From: Rheinheimera pacifica
GTDB taxonomy: Bacteria; Pseudomonadota; Gammaproteobacteria; Enterobacterales; Alteromonadaceae
Assembly: GCF_900108485.1 (NCBI RefSeq)
Contig: NZ_FNXF01000010.1
Coordinates: forward strand, 1 to 64,000
Direction of reading: 5' to 3'
Length of the DNA: 64,000 bases
How positions within the stretch are numbered: the stretch's first letter is position 1; each line of letters begins with the position of its first letter. The position numbers and the translations under genes are program-made. This document shows positions 1 to 7,675 of the stretch, in pieces. Under the pieces are notes generated by a model. That model had not been told where the DNA came from and did not search any database. It saw only the letters and a program-made list of their open reading frames with translations.

Positions 1-310
1 CAACAAATGGCAAACGCTATCAGCCTATTTTAAATACCCTGACTACGTCAGAACGGCTATCTACACCACCAATGCCGTGGAAGCCGTGCATCGCCAGTTC
101 CGTAAACTGACCAAAACCAAGGGCGGATTCGCCAATGAAAACAGTTTGCTTAAGCTGCTTTATGCCGGTATCTTGCAGGCATCTGAGCGTTGGACACACC
201 CGGTGCAAAACTGGAATCTGACGCTGTCACAGCTGTCGATACACTTCGAGGGGCGCTTAGACGCTCATATCGACCTGTGACCAAGCTGACACAGAATATT
301 GAACACCCTC
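1..310 (+). mobile_element. IS256-family insertion sequence, right end only (cut by window edge)
   Basis: The 3' part of an IS256-family element enters from the left edge. It contains the transposase C-terminus and then about 30 bp that looks like the right terminal inverted repeat, ending near 310 with ACACCCTC. The end is placed there because the four-helix-bundle gene on the other strand reads normally down to 310 and then runs into IS sequence. The left end and the target duplication lie outside the window, so the exact boundary is inferred. Confidence 0.75.
2..280 (+). CDS. IS256-family (mutator type) transposase, C-terminal fragment
   Basis: This is the last 92 residues of a DDE transposase of the IS256 family, open to the window edge in frame 2. 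The stretch with YTTNAVEAVHRQFRKLTKTK is the characteristic conserved region (TTNAIE..H..FRK.T..KG in the family) after the catalytic core. It is followed by the usual tail with a tryptophan-rich 'W' segment (QNWNLTLSQLSIHF). The stop is TGA at 278-280. The catalytic Asp residues lie upstream of the window, so intactness cannot be judged. The insertion truncates the neighbouring minus-strand gene. Confidence 0.85.
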   Translation, partial: NKWQTLSAYFKYPDYVRTAIYTTNAVEAVHRQFRKLTKTKGGFANENSLLKLLYAGILQASERWTHPVQNWNLTLSQLSIHFEGRLDAHIDL

Positions 311-604
311 GCTGGTTACGTGCGGTTGAGTATTATCGAGGTAGCCAGTTATACATAGCAGCTCTAACCAATATTTCGCTTCCCTTGACTCTTTACTGGC
401 AATACTCATTTTAGCGATAAAATCAGCTTTAGATTGCCCCGCCTGCGCCTCGTTGATATTGGCACCGATAGAAGTACCACAGCGCACTAACTGCTTAGAC
501 AGCACAAATTCTTTATGCTCTTTTACCAAATACTGATAAAGCCTAACAACCCGAACCGCAAACTCAAAAGCCTTGGCCAATACATTATTCGATTCAGCAG
601 GCAT
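257..604 (-). pseudogene. four-helix bundle protein (23S rRNA IVS-protein family), 3' end replaced by IS256
   Basis: The first 98 residues match the four-helix-bundle family originally named for proteins encoded in 23S rRNA intervening sequences. The family's features are visible: an N-terminal helix with KAFEFAVRVVRLYQ, the SKQLVRCGTSIGANINEAQAG segment (family consensus LRRAA.SI..NI.EG) and KESREAKYWLELL. From about residue 99 the frame enters the IS256 right end, so the last 17 residues are IS-encoded and the native C-terminal helix is lost. Family members are small (about 115-125 aa), have no known enzyme activity, and resemble the Avd proteins of diversity-generating retroelements. The gene sits beside a heptamer array (670-774). 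The function of this copy is unknown. Confidence 0.75.
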
Positions 605-669
605 TCCCAGCCCTCACAAATCCAAACCATGTAATATCTATAGCCAAAAACAAAATTTTTACAAACCAA

Positions 670-774
670 AACTAAAAACTAACCACCCACAACTCAAACC
701 TCAACACTAACCACTAAACACTAAACACTAAACACTCAAAACTCAAAACTCAAAACTCAAAACTCAAAACTACC
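670..774. repeat. heptamer array A (15 units, period 7)
   Basis: Fifteen consecutive 7-bp units of the form (C/A)ACTNAN on the plus strand run without a phase break. They include three CACTAAA in a row and four AACTCAA in a row. The array fills the space between the four-helix-bundle gene and the stop codon (770-772) of the next gene, which it overlaps. Counting bases shows the register is strictly 7. Confidence 0.9.
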
Positions 775-1321
775 TAACCCTATCCCCACTGCCCTTCCCG
801 GCAACAGTCATAAAGATATACTTAAAATAATCCGCCAGTGTCAGGCTTTGCAGCATTTGGGCATCTGTTTCGGCCAGTAATACCGGTGTTGACATATCAA
901 TCTCATTTACTTGTGCCAGGCCGGTAATGCCTGGCCTCGCATTTAACACGCCACGCTGCTCACGTTCGGCTATTAACTCTTCCTGGTTAAATAAACAAGG
1001 CCTTGGGCCTACCGGGCTCATATCACCCCACAGCACATTCCACAGCTGCGGCAGTTCATCCAGTTTGCTCTTGCGTAAAAAGCCACCGAAGGGTGTTATT
1101 GCACTGGCGCTGGCTAAATGGCTGGCAACATTGGCAGTATCCGGTTTCATAGTACGAAACTTTACTAAAGTAAAAGGCTTTTTATTCCGCCCCACCCTTA
1201 CCTGGCGGAATATCGGCGAGCCGGTATCAAATAAACCAATGAGGGTCAAAATAACCAGCACCGGAAAACCAAACACTAAGCCACAAAAGGCAAAAACAAT
1301 ATCCAATAAACGTATTAACAT
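770..1321 (-). CDS. small sugar-1-phosphate transferase (monotopic phosphoglycosyltransferase) no. 2
   Basis: This 183-residue protein belongs to the bacterial sugar transferase (PglC/WcaJ C-domain) family. Such proteins transfer a sugar phosphate from a UDP-sugar to undecaprenyl phosphate at the inner face of the inner membrane and so start a glycan. Seen: an N-terminal hydrophobic re-entrant segment (residues about 5-30), VKFRTM, the catalytic Asp-Glu dyad in KLDELPQ (88-89), GDMSPVGPRP and RPGITGLAQVN. An in-frame start at 1384 would begin inside repeat array B. ATG at 1321 is preferred because AGAGGA lies upstream. It is the last pathway gene before the IS and lies between heptamer arrays A and B. 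Having two initiating transferases in one locus is unusual; one may be specific for another sugar or be redundant. Confidence 0.85.
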   Translation of the reverse strand: MLIRLLDIVFAFCGLVFGFPVLVILTLIGLFDTGSPIFRQVRVGRNKKPFTLVKFRTMKPDTANVASHLASASAITPFGGFLRKSKLDELPQLWNVLWGDMSPVGPRPCLFNQEELIAEREQRGVLNARPGITGLAQVNEIDMSTPVLLAETDAQMLQSLTLADYFKYIFMTVAGKGSGDRVR

Positions 1322-1346
1322 AATTCCTCTAAAATTTGCCAGCGAC

Positions 1347-1394
1347 AACTCAACACTAACCACTGAAAACTCAACACTAAACATTCACAACTAC
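1347..1394. repeat. heptamer array B (about 7 units)
   Basis: Units AACTCAA, CACTAAC, CACTGAA, AACTCAA, CACTAAA, CATTCAC and AACTACA follow each other at period 7. The array lies just upstream of the ribosome-binding site of the phosphoglycosyltransferase at 1321 and reaches the 3' end of the nucleotidyltransferase gene (stop at 1391). Confidence 0.85.
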
Positions 1395-1699
1395 AATGCG
1401 CGCTGATAAAACACCTTACCAAAATCCGCTATATGTTTTTTTAGATCTTCTGATAGCAGCTGATGATATAACGACACATCCATCAAATAGGGTGTATTTA
1501 ACTCGTCCAACTCACGCATAACAAGACGCAAAGTATTGTCGTCGCAGGATTGTCCAAGCAACGTCAGATCAATATCTGAACCAGGCCGGTAATTTCCTTT
1601 AGCGCGTGAGCCATACAGCACCACCTGCTCAATTGCCGGGTGACGGGCAAAAACACCTTGCAGCTTAGCTACAGTTAAATCCGGCAGCCCGTGGCTCAT
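1391..1699 (-). CDS. mntA: MNT-type nucleotidyltransferase (antitoxin of a HepT/MntA pair)
   Basis: This 102-residue protein is a minimal nucleotidyltransferase. The signature is complete: G30-S31 in LYGSRAKGN followed by the metal-binding pair D42-x-D44 in GSDIDL. In HEPN/MNT (type VII) modules the enzyme adds AMP to the toxin and neutralises it; the HI0073/HI0074 pair of Haemophilus has the same layout. The start overlaps the stop of the HepT gene by 4 bp (ATGA), so the two are translationally coupled. The stop lies at the edge of heptamer array B. Function is inferred from the family; toxicity has not been shown here. Confidence 0.85.
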   Translation of the reverse strand: MSHGLPDLTVAKLQGVFARHPAIEQVVLYGSRAKGNYRPGSDIDLTLLGQSCDDNTLRLVMRELDELNTPYLMDVSLYHQLLSEDLKKHIADFGKVFYQRAL

Positions 1700-2100
1700 A
1701 GTAATGGCAGCATACGAATAGCCAGCTCAGATAACGCCGGGGCATAAGCTTGCTGTACTTTGGCAAACTCCTGTTCTAAAACACGTTCATCGTAGGTATG
1801 CACAGTACGATTTCTACTCTCAATCATGTCCATCCAAACCTGTCCATCGCTAACCAATCCAAGCGAAAAGGCTAAACGACTGGCAGAGCGGGAACCGGTA
1901 ATACCCTGATGCCCCTCATACTCAAGATAATCTTTCAGTACTTTCCAGGCCAATTCATGAGTAAACTCGAAACGCTGTAAAATGCCCTCTTTTATCAGTG
2001 ACTCGGCATGCTCGTCGTACTGTGATAATGCAGAAACCAGCTGCCCAAGGGCTTTTTGATAGTTTTGAAACCGCTGACGCCAACGAACTTCTTCACCCAT
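1696..2100 (-). CDS. hepT: HEPN-domain protein of the HI0074 family (HepT toxin partner)
   Basis: This 134-residue all-helical protein belongs to the HI0074 'nucleotidyltransferase substrate-binding' family. It carries the HEPN RNase-type motif R-x4-H-x-Y as R96...H101-T-Y103 (RNRTVHTY), so the catalytic residues of a type VII toxin are present. It is transcribed just before, and overlaps, the MNT gene. The pair interrupts an otherwise continuous run of polysaccharide genes and is bounded by heptamer arrays C (upstream) and B (downstream). That suggests it was acquired as a cassette. Toxin activity is inferred. Confidence 0.82.
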   Translation of the reverse strand: MGEEVRWRQRFQNYQKALGQLVSALSQYDEHAESLIKEGILQRFEFTHELAWKVLKDYLEYEGHQGITGSRSASRLAFSLGLVSDGQVWMDMIESRNRTVHTYDERVLEQEFAKVQQAYAPALSELAIRMLPLL

Positions 2101-2169
2101 AATATGCTCCCCGGAATGTTAAAACGAACACACAAACCTTAAACTATCCCCTGATAGCCTAACATTAAG

Positions 2170-2246
2170 CACTCAGCCCTAACCACTGAAAACTCAACAC
2201 TAAAAACTCACAACTCACAACTCACCATTAGCCACTATGCACTAGC
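2170..2246. repeat. heptamer array C (11 units)
   Basis: Eleven units at strict period 7 on the plus strand, including three AACTCAC in a row. The array is in the same orientation as arrays A and B. Its last units (CACTATG, CACTAGC) run into the coding end of the aminotransferase, whose stop codon is at 2235-2237. The array therefore supplies the final residues of that protein. Confidence 0.88.
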
Positions 2247-3410
2247 TAGTGCCAGCACTTCCTCTAGTACCTGACAGCTTTTCGCAACTTCAGCTGCAGT
2301 CAAAGTTGGATGCACCAGCATCATAATGCTGGTTTCTCCCAGCAGTTTCGCATTTTGCAACCTTTCTGCAGGGCGCCAAGGCGTATTGTCAAAAGCCTTC
2401 TCCAGATAAACTTCCGAACAACTCCCCTGATAACAAGGCACACCCCGTGCCACAATTTCATCAACAATACGATCACGGCTCCAACCATCAGCCAGCTTAT
2501 CGGGGCTGACGAAGAAATAGTGTTTGTATTCGGCATGCTGATAATCTGTCGGAACTTTAACCACGCGTAAAACCGAATATTTAGTAGCAACAGAATCAAG
2601 TTTTGCGGCATTTTGCTGGCGGGCTTTGGTCCACTCAGTCATTTTACGTAACTGAATACGGCCAATAACAGCTTGCATTTCCATCATACGCCAGTTAGTA
2701 CCAAAGCTATCATGTACCCAGCGAAAACCAGGTGGATGTTCCCGCTCGTAAACCGCTTCAAAGCTTTTACCATGGTCTTTGTAAGACCACATACGAGACC
2801 ACAGGGTTTTGTCGTTAGTGGTCACCATACCGCCTTCACCACCGGTGGTCATAATTTTATCCTGACAAAAACTCCAGGCACCAATATGACCAATAGAACC
2901 AACAGAGCGGCCTTTATATTTAGCACCATGCGCCTGAGCGCAATCTTCTATTACAGCAAATCCGTGTTGCTCAGCCAACATCATTATCGGTTCCATATCT
3001 GCCGGCATGCCAGCAAGGTGTACCACTATCACGGCTTTAGTGTTCGCCGTTAACACTTTTCCAATACTCTCTGCAGTGATGTTTTGGCTATTTAAATCAA
3101 CATCTGCAAACACAGGGTTCGCACCAGCAGTAACTACGGAAGAAGCAGAGGCCAAAAAGGTACGAGGCGTAACAATAACATCATGACCGACCCCCACACC
3201 TAAAGCTTTTAACGCCACATCAAGCGCTAACGTACCATTACAAAGCGCGACAGCGTATTTAGCGTCGGCCCAGGCGGCAAACTCCTTTTCAAACTCACGA
3301 CATTCTTGGCCGGTCCAGTAATTGACTTTATTGGACAATATAGTGTTTTTTACAGCCTCAGCTTCATCTTCTGTGAAGCTTGGCCATGGAGAAAATTTAG
3401 TGTTTAACAT
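2235..3410 (-). CDS. DegT/DnrJ/EryC1 sugar aminotransferase (PglE-like)
   Basis: This 391-residue PLP-dependent aminotransferase is of the DegT/DnrJ/EryC1/StrS family, which aminates 4-keto nucleotide sugars. Seen: the NGTLALDVAL phosphate-binding segment, VIEDCAQAHGA with the Asp that contacts the PLP ring nitrogen, and the Schiff-base lysine K185 in CQDKIMTTGGEGG. Directly upstream are a PglD-like N-acetyltransferase and a PglC-like transferase. This matches the order used to make UDP-diNAc-bacillosamine or a related 4-acetamido sugar. The PglF-type 4,6-dehydratase that would supply its substrate is not found nearby. The very C-terminus is encoded by heptamer repeat units. Confidence 0.85.
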   Translation of the reverse strand: MLNTKFSPWPSFTEDEAEAVKNTILSNKVNYWTGQECREFEKEFAAWADAKYAVALCNGTLALDVALKALGVGVGHDVIVTPRTFLASASSVVTAGANPVFADVDLNSQNITAESIGKVLTANTKAVIVVHLAGMPADMEPIMMLAEQHGFAVIEDCAQAHGAKYKGRSVGSIGHIGAWSFCQDKIMTTGGEGGMVTTNDKTLWSRMWSYKDHGKSFEAVYEREHPPGFRWVHDSFGTNWRMMEMQAVIGRIQLRKMTEWTKARQQNAAKLDSVATKYSVLRVVKVPTDYQHAEYKHYFFVSPDKLADGWSRDRIVDEIVARGVPCYQGSCSEVYLEKAFDNTPWRPAERLQNAKLLGETSIMMLVHPTLTAAEVAKSCQVLEEVLALASA

Positions 3411-3419
3411 ACCGCTCCA

Positions 3420-4043
3420 TCACGACTTAATAATTTTGGCTGGCACACCCACCGCAGTTACGCCATCAGGCAGGTCATTAACAACCGCAGCCCCTGCCCC
3501 AACCTTTACATTCTTACCAATACGTTTTAACTGAATGGCAGAGGCGCCGATACCAATCCAACTGAACTCGCCAACTATAACTCCGCCAGCCAAACAAGCC
3601 CCGGGGCTAATGTGTACAGCATCTCCTAATACACAGTCGTGCTCTACCACCGCATTTGAATTAACAATACTAGCAACGCCAACAACCGCATCGGCATTTA
3701 CCACAGCGCCAGCCATAACCACAGATCCTGAGCCAATAACAGCGGCTACAGATACCACAGCACGAGGATGAACAACAGTTGCTGCAGTAAAGCCAACAGC
3801 GATTAATTGCTGCTGCTTGGCCAGCCGGACTTTGTTGTTACCTATAGCCACAATAATGTCCGGCCTGTCATCCAAATCTAAAAGGCTTTGTGTGTTACCA
3901 ACAATATCTGAATTACCGTTTCTGGTTTTCGCTGGCCAGGCATCATCATAAAAAACAATATCTTTCCATAAGCAACAACTTCGCGCTGCATCTGCAACCA
4001 CCTTGCCATGGCCGCTAGCACCAATGATAGCCAAGGTCTTCAT
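3420..4043 (-). CDS. sugar O/N-acyltransferase, NeuD/PglD family
   Basis: This 207-residue protein has an N-terminal Rossmann-like nucleotide-sugar binding part (LAIIGASGHGKVVAD) and a C-terminal left-handed beta-helix of hexapeptide repeats (roughly residues 85-200). That is the layout of PglD and NeuD acetyltransferases. A histidine in the NAVVEHDC segment sits where the catalytic base of PglD lies. It would acetylate the amino group placed by the adjacent aminotransferase. It is 9 bp upstream of the aminotransferase and 1 bp after the transferase gene, so it is clearly in one operon. The exact acceptor sugar is inferred. Confidence 0.85.
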   Translation of the reverse strand: MKTLAIIGASGHGKVVADAARSCCLWKDIVFYDDAWPAKTRNGNSDIVGNTQSLLDLDDRPDIIVAIGNNKVRLAKQQQLIAVGFTAATVVHPRAVVSVAAVIGSGSVVMAGAVVNADAVVGVASIVNSNAVVEHDCVLGDAVHISPGACLAGGVIVGEFSWIGIGASAIQLKRIGKNVKVGAGAAVVNDLPDGVTAVGVPAKIIKS

Positions 4044-4640
4044 TTATTTATTGCCATTACCGGTAAATTTACTCATCGTTGCCTCGCCCACAGCAGATAT
4101 ACCCTCACGCACAAACACTTTCTTAACTGTCATAAATAATATTTTGATATCCAGCCACATACTTCGGTTATCAACATACCAAACATCCAGTTTGAACTTA
4201 TCTTCCCAACTAATCGCATTGCGGCCATTCACCTGCGCCCAGCCTGTGATCCCTGGCTGAACGTCATGCCGTCTTGCTTGCTCAGCTGAATATAAAGGCA
4301 AGTATTCCATCAATAACGGACGTGGGCCGACTAAACTCATATCGCCTTTTAGCACATTCAAAAGCCCTGGCAGCTCATCTAAGCTGGTAGAGCGTAAGAT
4401 GCGGCCAAAGCGGATTAAACGTTGTTCATCTGGTAGCGGATTGCCAGCTTTATCTGTCGCGTCCAACATCGAACGAAACTTAAGCATGTTAAAAGGCTTA
4501 CCGTTTAAACCAGGGCGAATTTGTTTAAACAGCACTGGTGAGCCGAGTTTGCTACGAACTAACAACGCAACGAGAACAATGGCAGGCCAAAGTGTTGACA
4601 GCGCAATGAGCGCAATAATCAGATCAAAAGCCCTTTTCAT
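4044..4640 (-). CDS. undecaprenyl-phosphate sugar phosphotransferase (PglC-like) no. 1
   Basis: This 198-residue monotopic phosphoglycosyltransferase starts glycan assembly on undecaprenyl phosphate. Features: MKRAFDLIIA with an N-terminal re-entrant helix to about residue 30, GSPVLFKQIRPG, LKFRSM, the catalytic Asp-Glu in SLDELPG (88-89), GDMSLVGPRPLL and QPGITGWAQVNGRN. The last motif is typical of the PglC/WcaJ C-terminal domain. It overlaps the upstream GT4 gene by 4 bp and is followed at once by the PglD-like gene. It is the better candidate for the main initiating transferase of the locus because it is embedded in the pgl-like set. Confidence 0.88.
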   Translation of the reverse strand: MKRAFDLIIALIALSTLWPAIVLVALLVRSKLGSPVLFKQIRPGLNGKPFNMLKFRSMLDATDKAGNPLPDEQRLIRFGRILRSTSLDELPGLLNVLKGDMSLVGPRPLLMEYLPLYSAEQARRHDVQPGITGWAQVNGRNAISWEDKFKLDVWYVDNRSMWLDIKILFMTVKKVFVREGISAVGEATMSKFTGNGNK

Positions 4641-5854
4641 GGCACTACCTCAGTCACCCATTTTACCCATTCATCAGCAAGCTTATCGCGATTGAACTGA
4701 GTTTGAGCTAACTGTTTAGCCCGCGCGCCCATTTGCTTTAATTCGTCCCTATTGGCCGCAGCCTGTTCTAACGCATCAGCAAAGGCGGAGATATTATCTG
4801 GCGGCACTGCAAAACCACAACGTTCTTGCTTGATATAGTCAGCAAGCCAGCCTGGATAATTATTTAACACAGGTAAACCCGAAGCGATGTAATCGAAAAA
4901 CTTATTCGGTGAGGTGCCATAGTAAAACGCCGGTATATTCGCCAGTAATTGCATGCCTAAATCGGCACTTGCCATTAAACCTGCCAACTTCTTTTTATCT
5001 ACCGGATCGTGGAAAATAACATTGTTCAGCCCAAGCTGTAATGCCCGCGCCTGCAATGCAGGCTTCAATTTACCCTGACCTATCAGTACCAGCTTGATAT
5101 CATCGCGCCCGCGCCTCTTCAGTTCGGCTGCGGCATCTAAAGCTGCATCCAGGCCATTCGCCATACCATGGGTACCGGTAAATACCGCCATCAGGTCTTC
5201 CGGCTTTACTCCCTCCGGCCGCCATGGCGAATCATAGTTTTCAAAGATCGACAAATCGCAACCGTTGGGTATAGCACTGATTTTCTCCTTCGCAACGCCT
5301 CTTTTCGCAATCCCCTCTGCAATACCTGGTGCTAAACCAATACAGCGATGCGCAGAGCGGTAAGACAGCCACTCTAAACACGACATAGCAAGCAACAGCA
5401 TGGGGTTTTTAATCACGCCCATTGCCTTTGGCAATTCCGGCCATAAATCGCGAACCTCAAATACAAAAGGCTTGCCGCGTAACCAGCGGGCAAAAATACC
5501 CGGGATGCCTGCGGTTAACGGCGTAGTTGTAGCAAATACCACGTCATATTGCTCTTTTAACGCTAAACTGATACTTTTAAGCGCAAACTGTAAGAAAACT
5601 CCAGCACGTTTTAAAAAACCATCACTGTTGGCGTAGGCCAGATCAAATTCGATAATATCTATGCCATCGACATTACCTGTTCGCTTGCCGCTGATAAACT
5701 CTCCGCTTAATCCTGTTTGCCCGCCGCTATAACTGCCGCACACCATAGTTACCTGGTGACCTTGCTCAACTAACCGACGCGCCATCTGATAGGAGCGAAT
5801 ACCGGCAGCCCCCTTAGGTGTAGAAAAATGTTGATGAAAATACAGCACTCTCAT
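4637..5854 (-). CDS. GT4-family glycosyltransferase
   Basis: This 405-residue retaining GT-B glycosyltransferase resembles WcaI/WbuB-type enzymes. The N-terminus (LYFHQHFSTPKGAAGIRSYQ) is typical of that group. The second domain shows AVFTGTHGMANGLDA, LIGQGKLK and the donor-binding GTSPNKFFDYIASGLPVL, where the E-x7-E motif of canonical GT4 enzymes is replaced by the NKFFDY variant of this subgroup. It acts in the cytoplasm on the undecaprenyl-linked acceptor. Its start abuts the heparinase stop and its end overlaps the PglC-like gene. The likely second step in O-unit assembly is inferred from its place next to the initiating transferase. Confidence 0.85.
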   Translation of the reverse strand: MRVLYFHQHFSTPKGAAGIRSYQMARRLVEQGHQVTMVCGSYSGGQTGLSGEFISGKRTGNVDGIDIIEFDLAYANSDGFLKRAGVFLQFALKSISLALKEQYDVVFATTTPLTAGIPGIFARWLRGKPFVFEVRDLWPELPKAMGVIKNPMLLLAMSCLEWLSYRSAHRCIGLAPGIAEGIAKRGVAKEKISAIPNGCDLSIFENYDSPWRPEGVKPEDLMAVFTGTHGMANGLDAALDAAAELKRRGRDDIKLVLIGQGKLKPALQARALQLGLNNVIFHDPVDKKKLAGLMASADLGMQLLANIPAFYYGTSPNKFFDYIASGLPVLNNYPGWLADYIKQERCGFAVPPDNISAFADALEQAAANRDELKQMGARAKQLAQTQFNRDKLADEWVKWVTEVVP

Positions 5855-7675
5855 TTAAAAAAACAACTCCGTGGTAAAAATCCCAGGTTCGGTGGTATGC
5901 AGTTCAAGCACAGGTAAAGGGGTACTTTGCAGGTAATAGCGCGACTCCTGCCCCTCACAGAGCCGCAAGGTAAACTCACTCTCTGATGTTATGTTCAAGC
6001 TGATCTGGCCATTAGTAACTGAATTCCCCTCTAAAACCCAATCGCCCGGCAGTAAGCGCCATCGAATAACTGCGTTAAGTTTAAAACCTGCCAACTCGTC
6101 ATTAACTGTTAATAGATTATCAGCAAGCATCACTTCCCGCTTGTGGCTGGCACCTTTGTAATCGGTATAGCCCGCGGCAAAGCTAACACTGGAGTCGCTG
6201 ATACGCAGCGGCTGCAAATAGTTTGTCTTTAACCATTCGCCAAACAAGAACCGGCTAAGCTTTGGCATCTGATCACGGTTATCAAACTGAGCAGTGTTAT
6301 GGCTGGCAGTACCTGAGAAATAGCTTACCATTTCAGGCGTTGAATTATAGCTGTAACTCCCGCCATCACGCAGCACATTAACACCCGCCAGCCAAAAATC
6401 CAGATGCAAGGCATCGGCCTGCCCCGGCCTGAAGCAAAAGCGCGGATAACGTAACAAGGCTTCAGCATTGTTATGCCTCAGTACAGCATAACCACCATTG
6501 TCGAACTGCTGACTATCGGGCGCGCCCAGTCCAGCCACTGGAGAGGGCAATCGCAACCATTTTAAAGGAGCATTCCAAATACCATCGCCTGCAAAGGCCT
6601 GTTTATTTAAAAACAGCGCCGACGCCAGCTGCACACTGGGGCGGCAATCCCGATAGTCACTACCTGCAAGTGGAATTAACCTGGCACCATCATTCGCACC
6701 AAGGTTTGCCACATCACCAAAGGCAACACCCGGCATGTTATAAAGCCACAGTGTTGCGGCAGCTAATCTAGTTTGCAACTTTGTAGAGAAAACTGGCAAA
6801 GACAAACTGCGGCGCCATACTTCAGCAAGAGCATAAGTATCCAGCATAACCCGATGATAGGTAGCAGAGTACTGGCTAAAACTACCATCATGCTCTATTA
6901 AACATTTTGCTCGGTTTTCCAACCAATTCCGGCCCAGCTTTTGCCATCTGTCAGCATCAGGATGGTTATATAGCGCTAACCAACTACCGCCAATAAATAA
7001 CGCCGCAGCTTCTGAAGTACCGTGATTGTTATCCTGACCTATCGCATAACGGATTGTTGGCGCTATTCTCGCCAGATGAGCAGCTATAAGTTGTTGCAAT
7101 GCTGTAGTTGTCAATTTTTGCTGTTGCAATAATAAAGCAGCAAGCGCCAGATGCATCACCCGAATTGAGGCTTCCTGGCCACATTTCCAATTAGGCCCCA
7201 GATAGGCTGGGTTAGAATTTATCCAGTCACGCAACCATTTGTTGCATTTTTCGAGGGCAGCAGTATCGCCCGCGCAGGCTTGCTGCATAAAACAAATTAC
7301 CCAATCAAAGCGCGAAGCTTCCCAAACCGTTTTAATATCACCTATATCAGCCGCAAAATCTGGTATATGCCACCAGGGTTGATCTGCTGTTATAGTTTTG
7401 CCAGTAAAACAGTTTTGTTGCCAATTCGGCGTATCTTCAGCCTGCTTGATATACCAGCCAAAAAAGCAATGTTGACTATTCCAGCTATCATTCGCCGGTA
7501 ATAATTTTCTGGCGCTTGCGGCAATGGGTATGAAAAAATCATCATCGCCAATAATGGCTGTTAAGCGCTTTACCGGGTTAATACCTAATTTTATACCCAG
7601 CCGATACGTAAATACCCGCCATAAATTGACAGCCCCCAAGTCAAGCGCTGCTTTTGCTTTCATGATAAGTGACAT
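5855..7675 (-). CDS. heparinase II/III-family protein (HepP-like)
   Basis: This 606-residue protein belongs to the heparinase II/III family. It has an alpha-toroid part with the QDNNHGTSEAAALFIGG segment (about 210-235; the family's N-H-x-x-E region), HDGSFSQYSATYHRV (with the catalytic-type Tyr and His) and a C-terminal beta-sandwich with ASHNTAQFDNRDQM. No signal peptide is visible at the N-terminus, so it should be cytoplasmic, which is odd for a polysaccharide lyase. It is coupled (1-bp overlap) to the fused dehydrogenase. The same pair (hepP-zbdP) is known from Pseudomonas aeruginosa PA14. A role in polymer turnover or modification is inferred; substrate unknown. Confidence 0.82.
   Translation of the reverse strand: MSLIMKAKAALDLGAVNLWRVFTYRLGIKLGINPVKRLTAIIGDDDFFIPIAASARKLLPANDSWNSQHCFFGWYIKQAEDTPNWQQNCFTGKTITADQPWWHIPDFAADIGDIKTVWEASRFDWVICFMQQACAGDTAALEKCNKWLRDWINSNPAYLGPNWKCGQEASIRVMHLALAALLLQQQKLTTTALQQLIAAHLARIAPTIRYAIGQDNNHGTSEAAALFIGGSWLALYNHPDADRWQKLGRNWLENRAKCLIEHDGSFSQYSATYHRVMLDTYALAEVWRRSLSLPVFSTKLQTRLAAATLWLYNMPGVAFGDVANLGANDGARLIPLAGSDYRDCRPSVQLASALFLNKQAFAGDGIWNAPLKWLRLPSPVAGLGAPDSQQFDNGGYAVLRHNNAEALLRYPRFCFRPGQADALHLDFWLAGVNVLRDGGSYSYNSTPEMVSYFSGTASHNTAQFDNRDQMPKLSRFLFGEWLKTNYLQPLRISDSSVSFAAGYTDYKGASHKREVMLADNLLTVNDELAGFKLNAVIRWRLLPGDWVLEGNSVTNGQISLNITSESEFTLRLCEGQESRYYLQSTPLPVLELHTTEPGIFTTELFF

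Noticed and set aside
670-774. Possible CRISPR array in the repeats at the left end
   Set aside because: The units are 7 bp, adjacent and degenerate, with no spacers, leader or cas genes.
1322-1384. Upstream start for the second phosphoglycosyltransferase
   Set aside because: The extra 21 codons are encoded by heptamer array B and have no ribosome-binding site; the ATG at 1321 has AGAGGA.
927-1406. 159-codon plus-strand ORF opposite the second phosphoglycosyltransferase
   Set aside because: It mirrors conserved transferase sequence on the other strand and ends in repeat array B.
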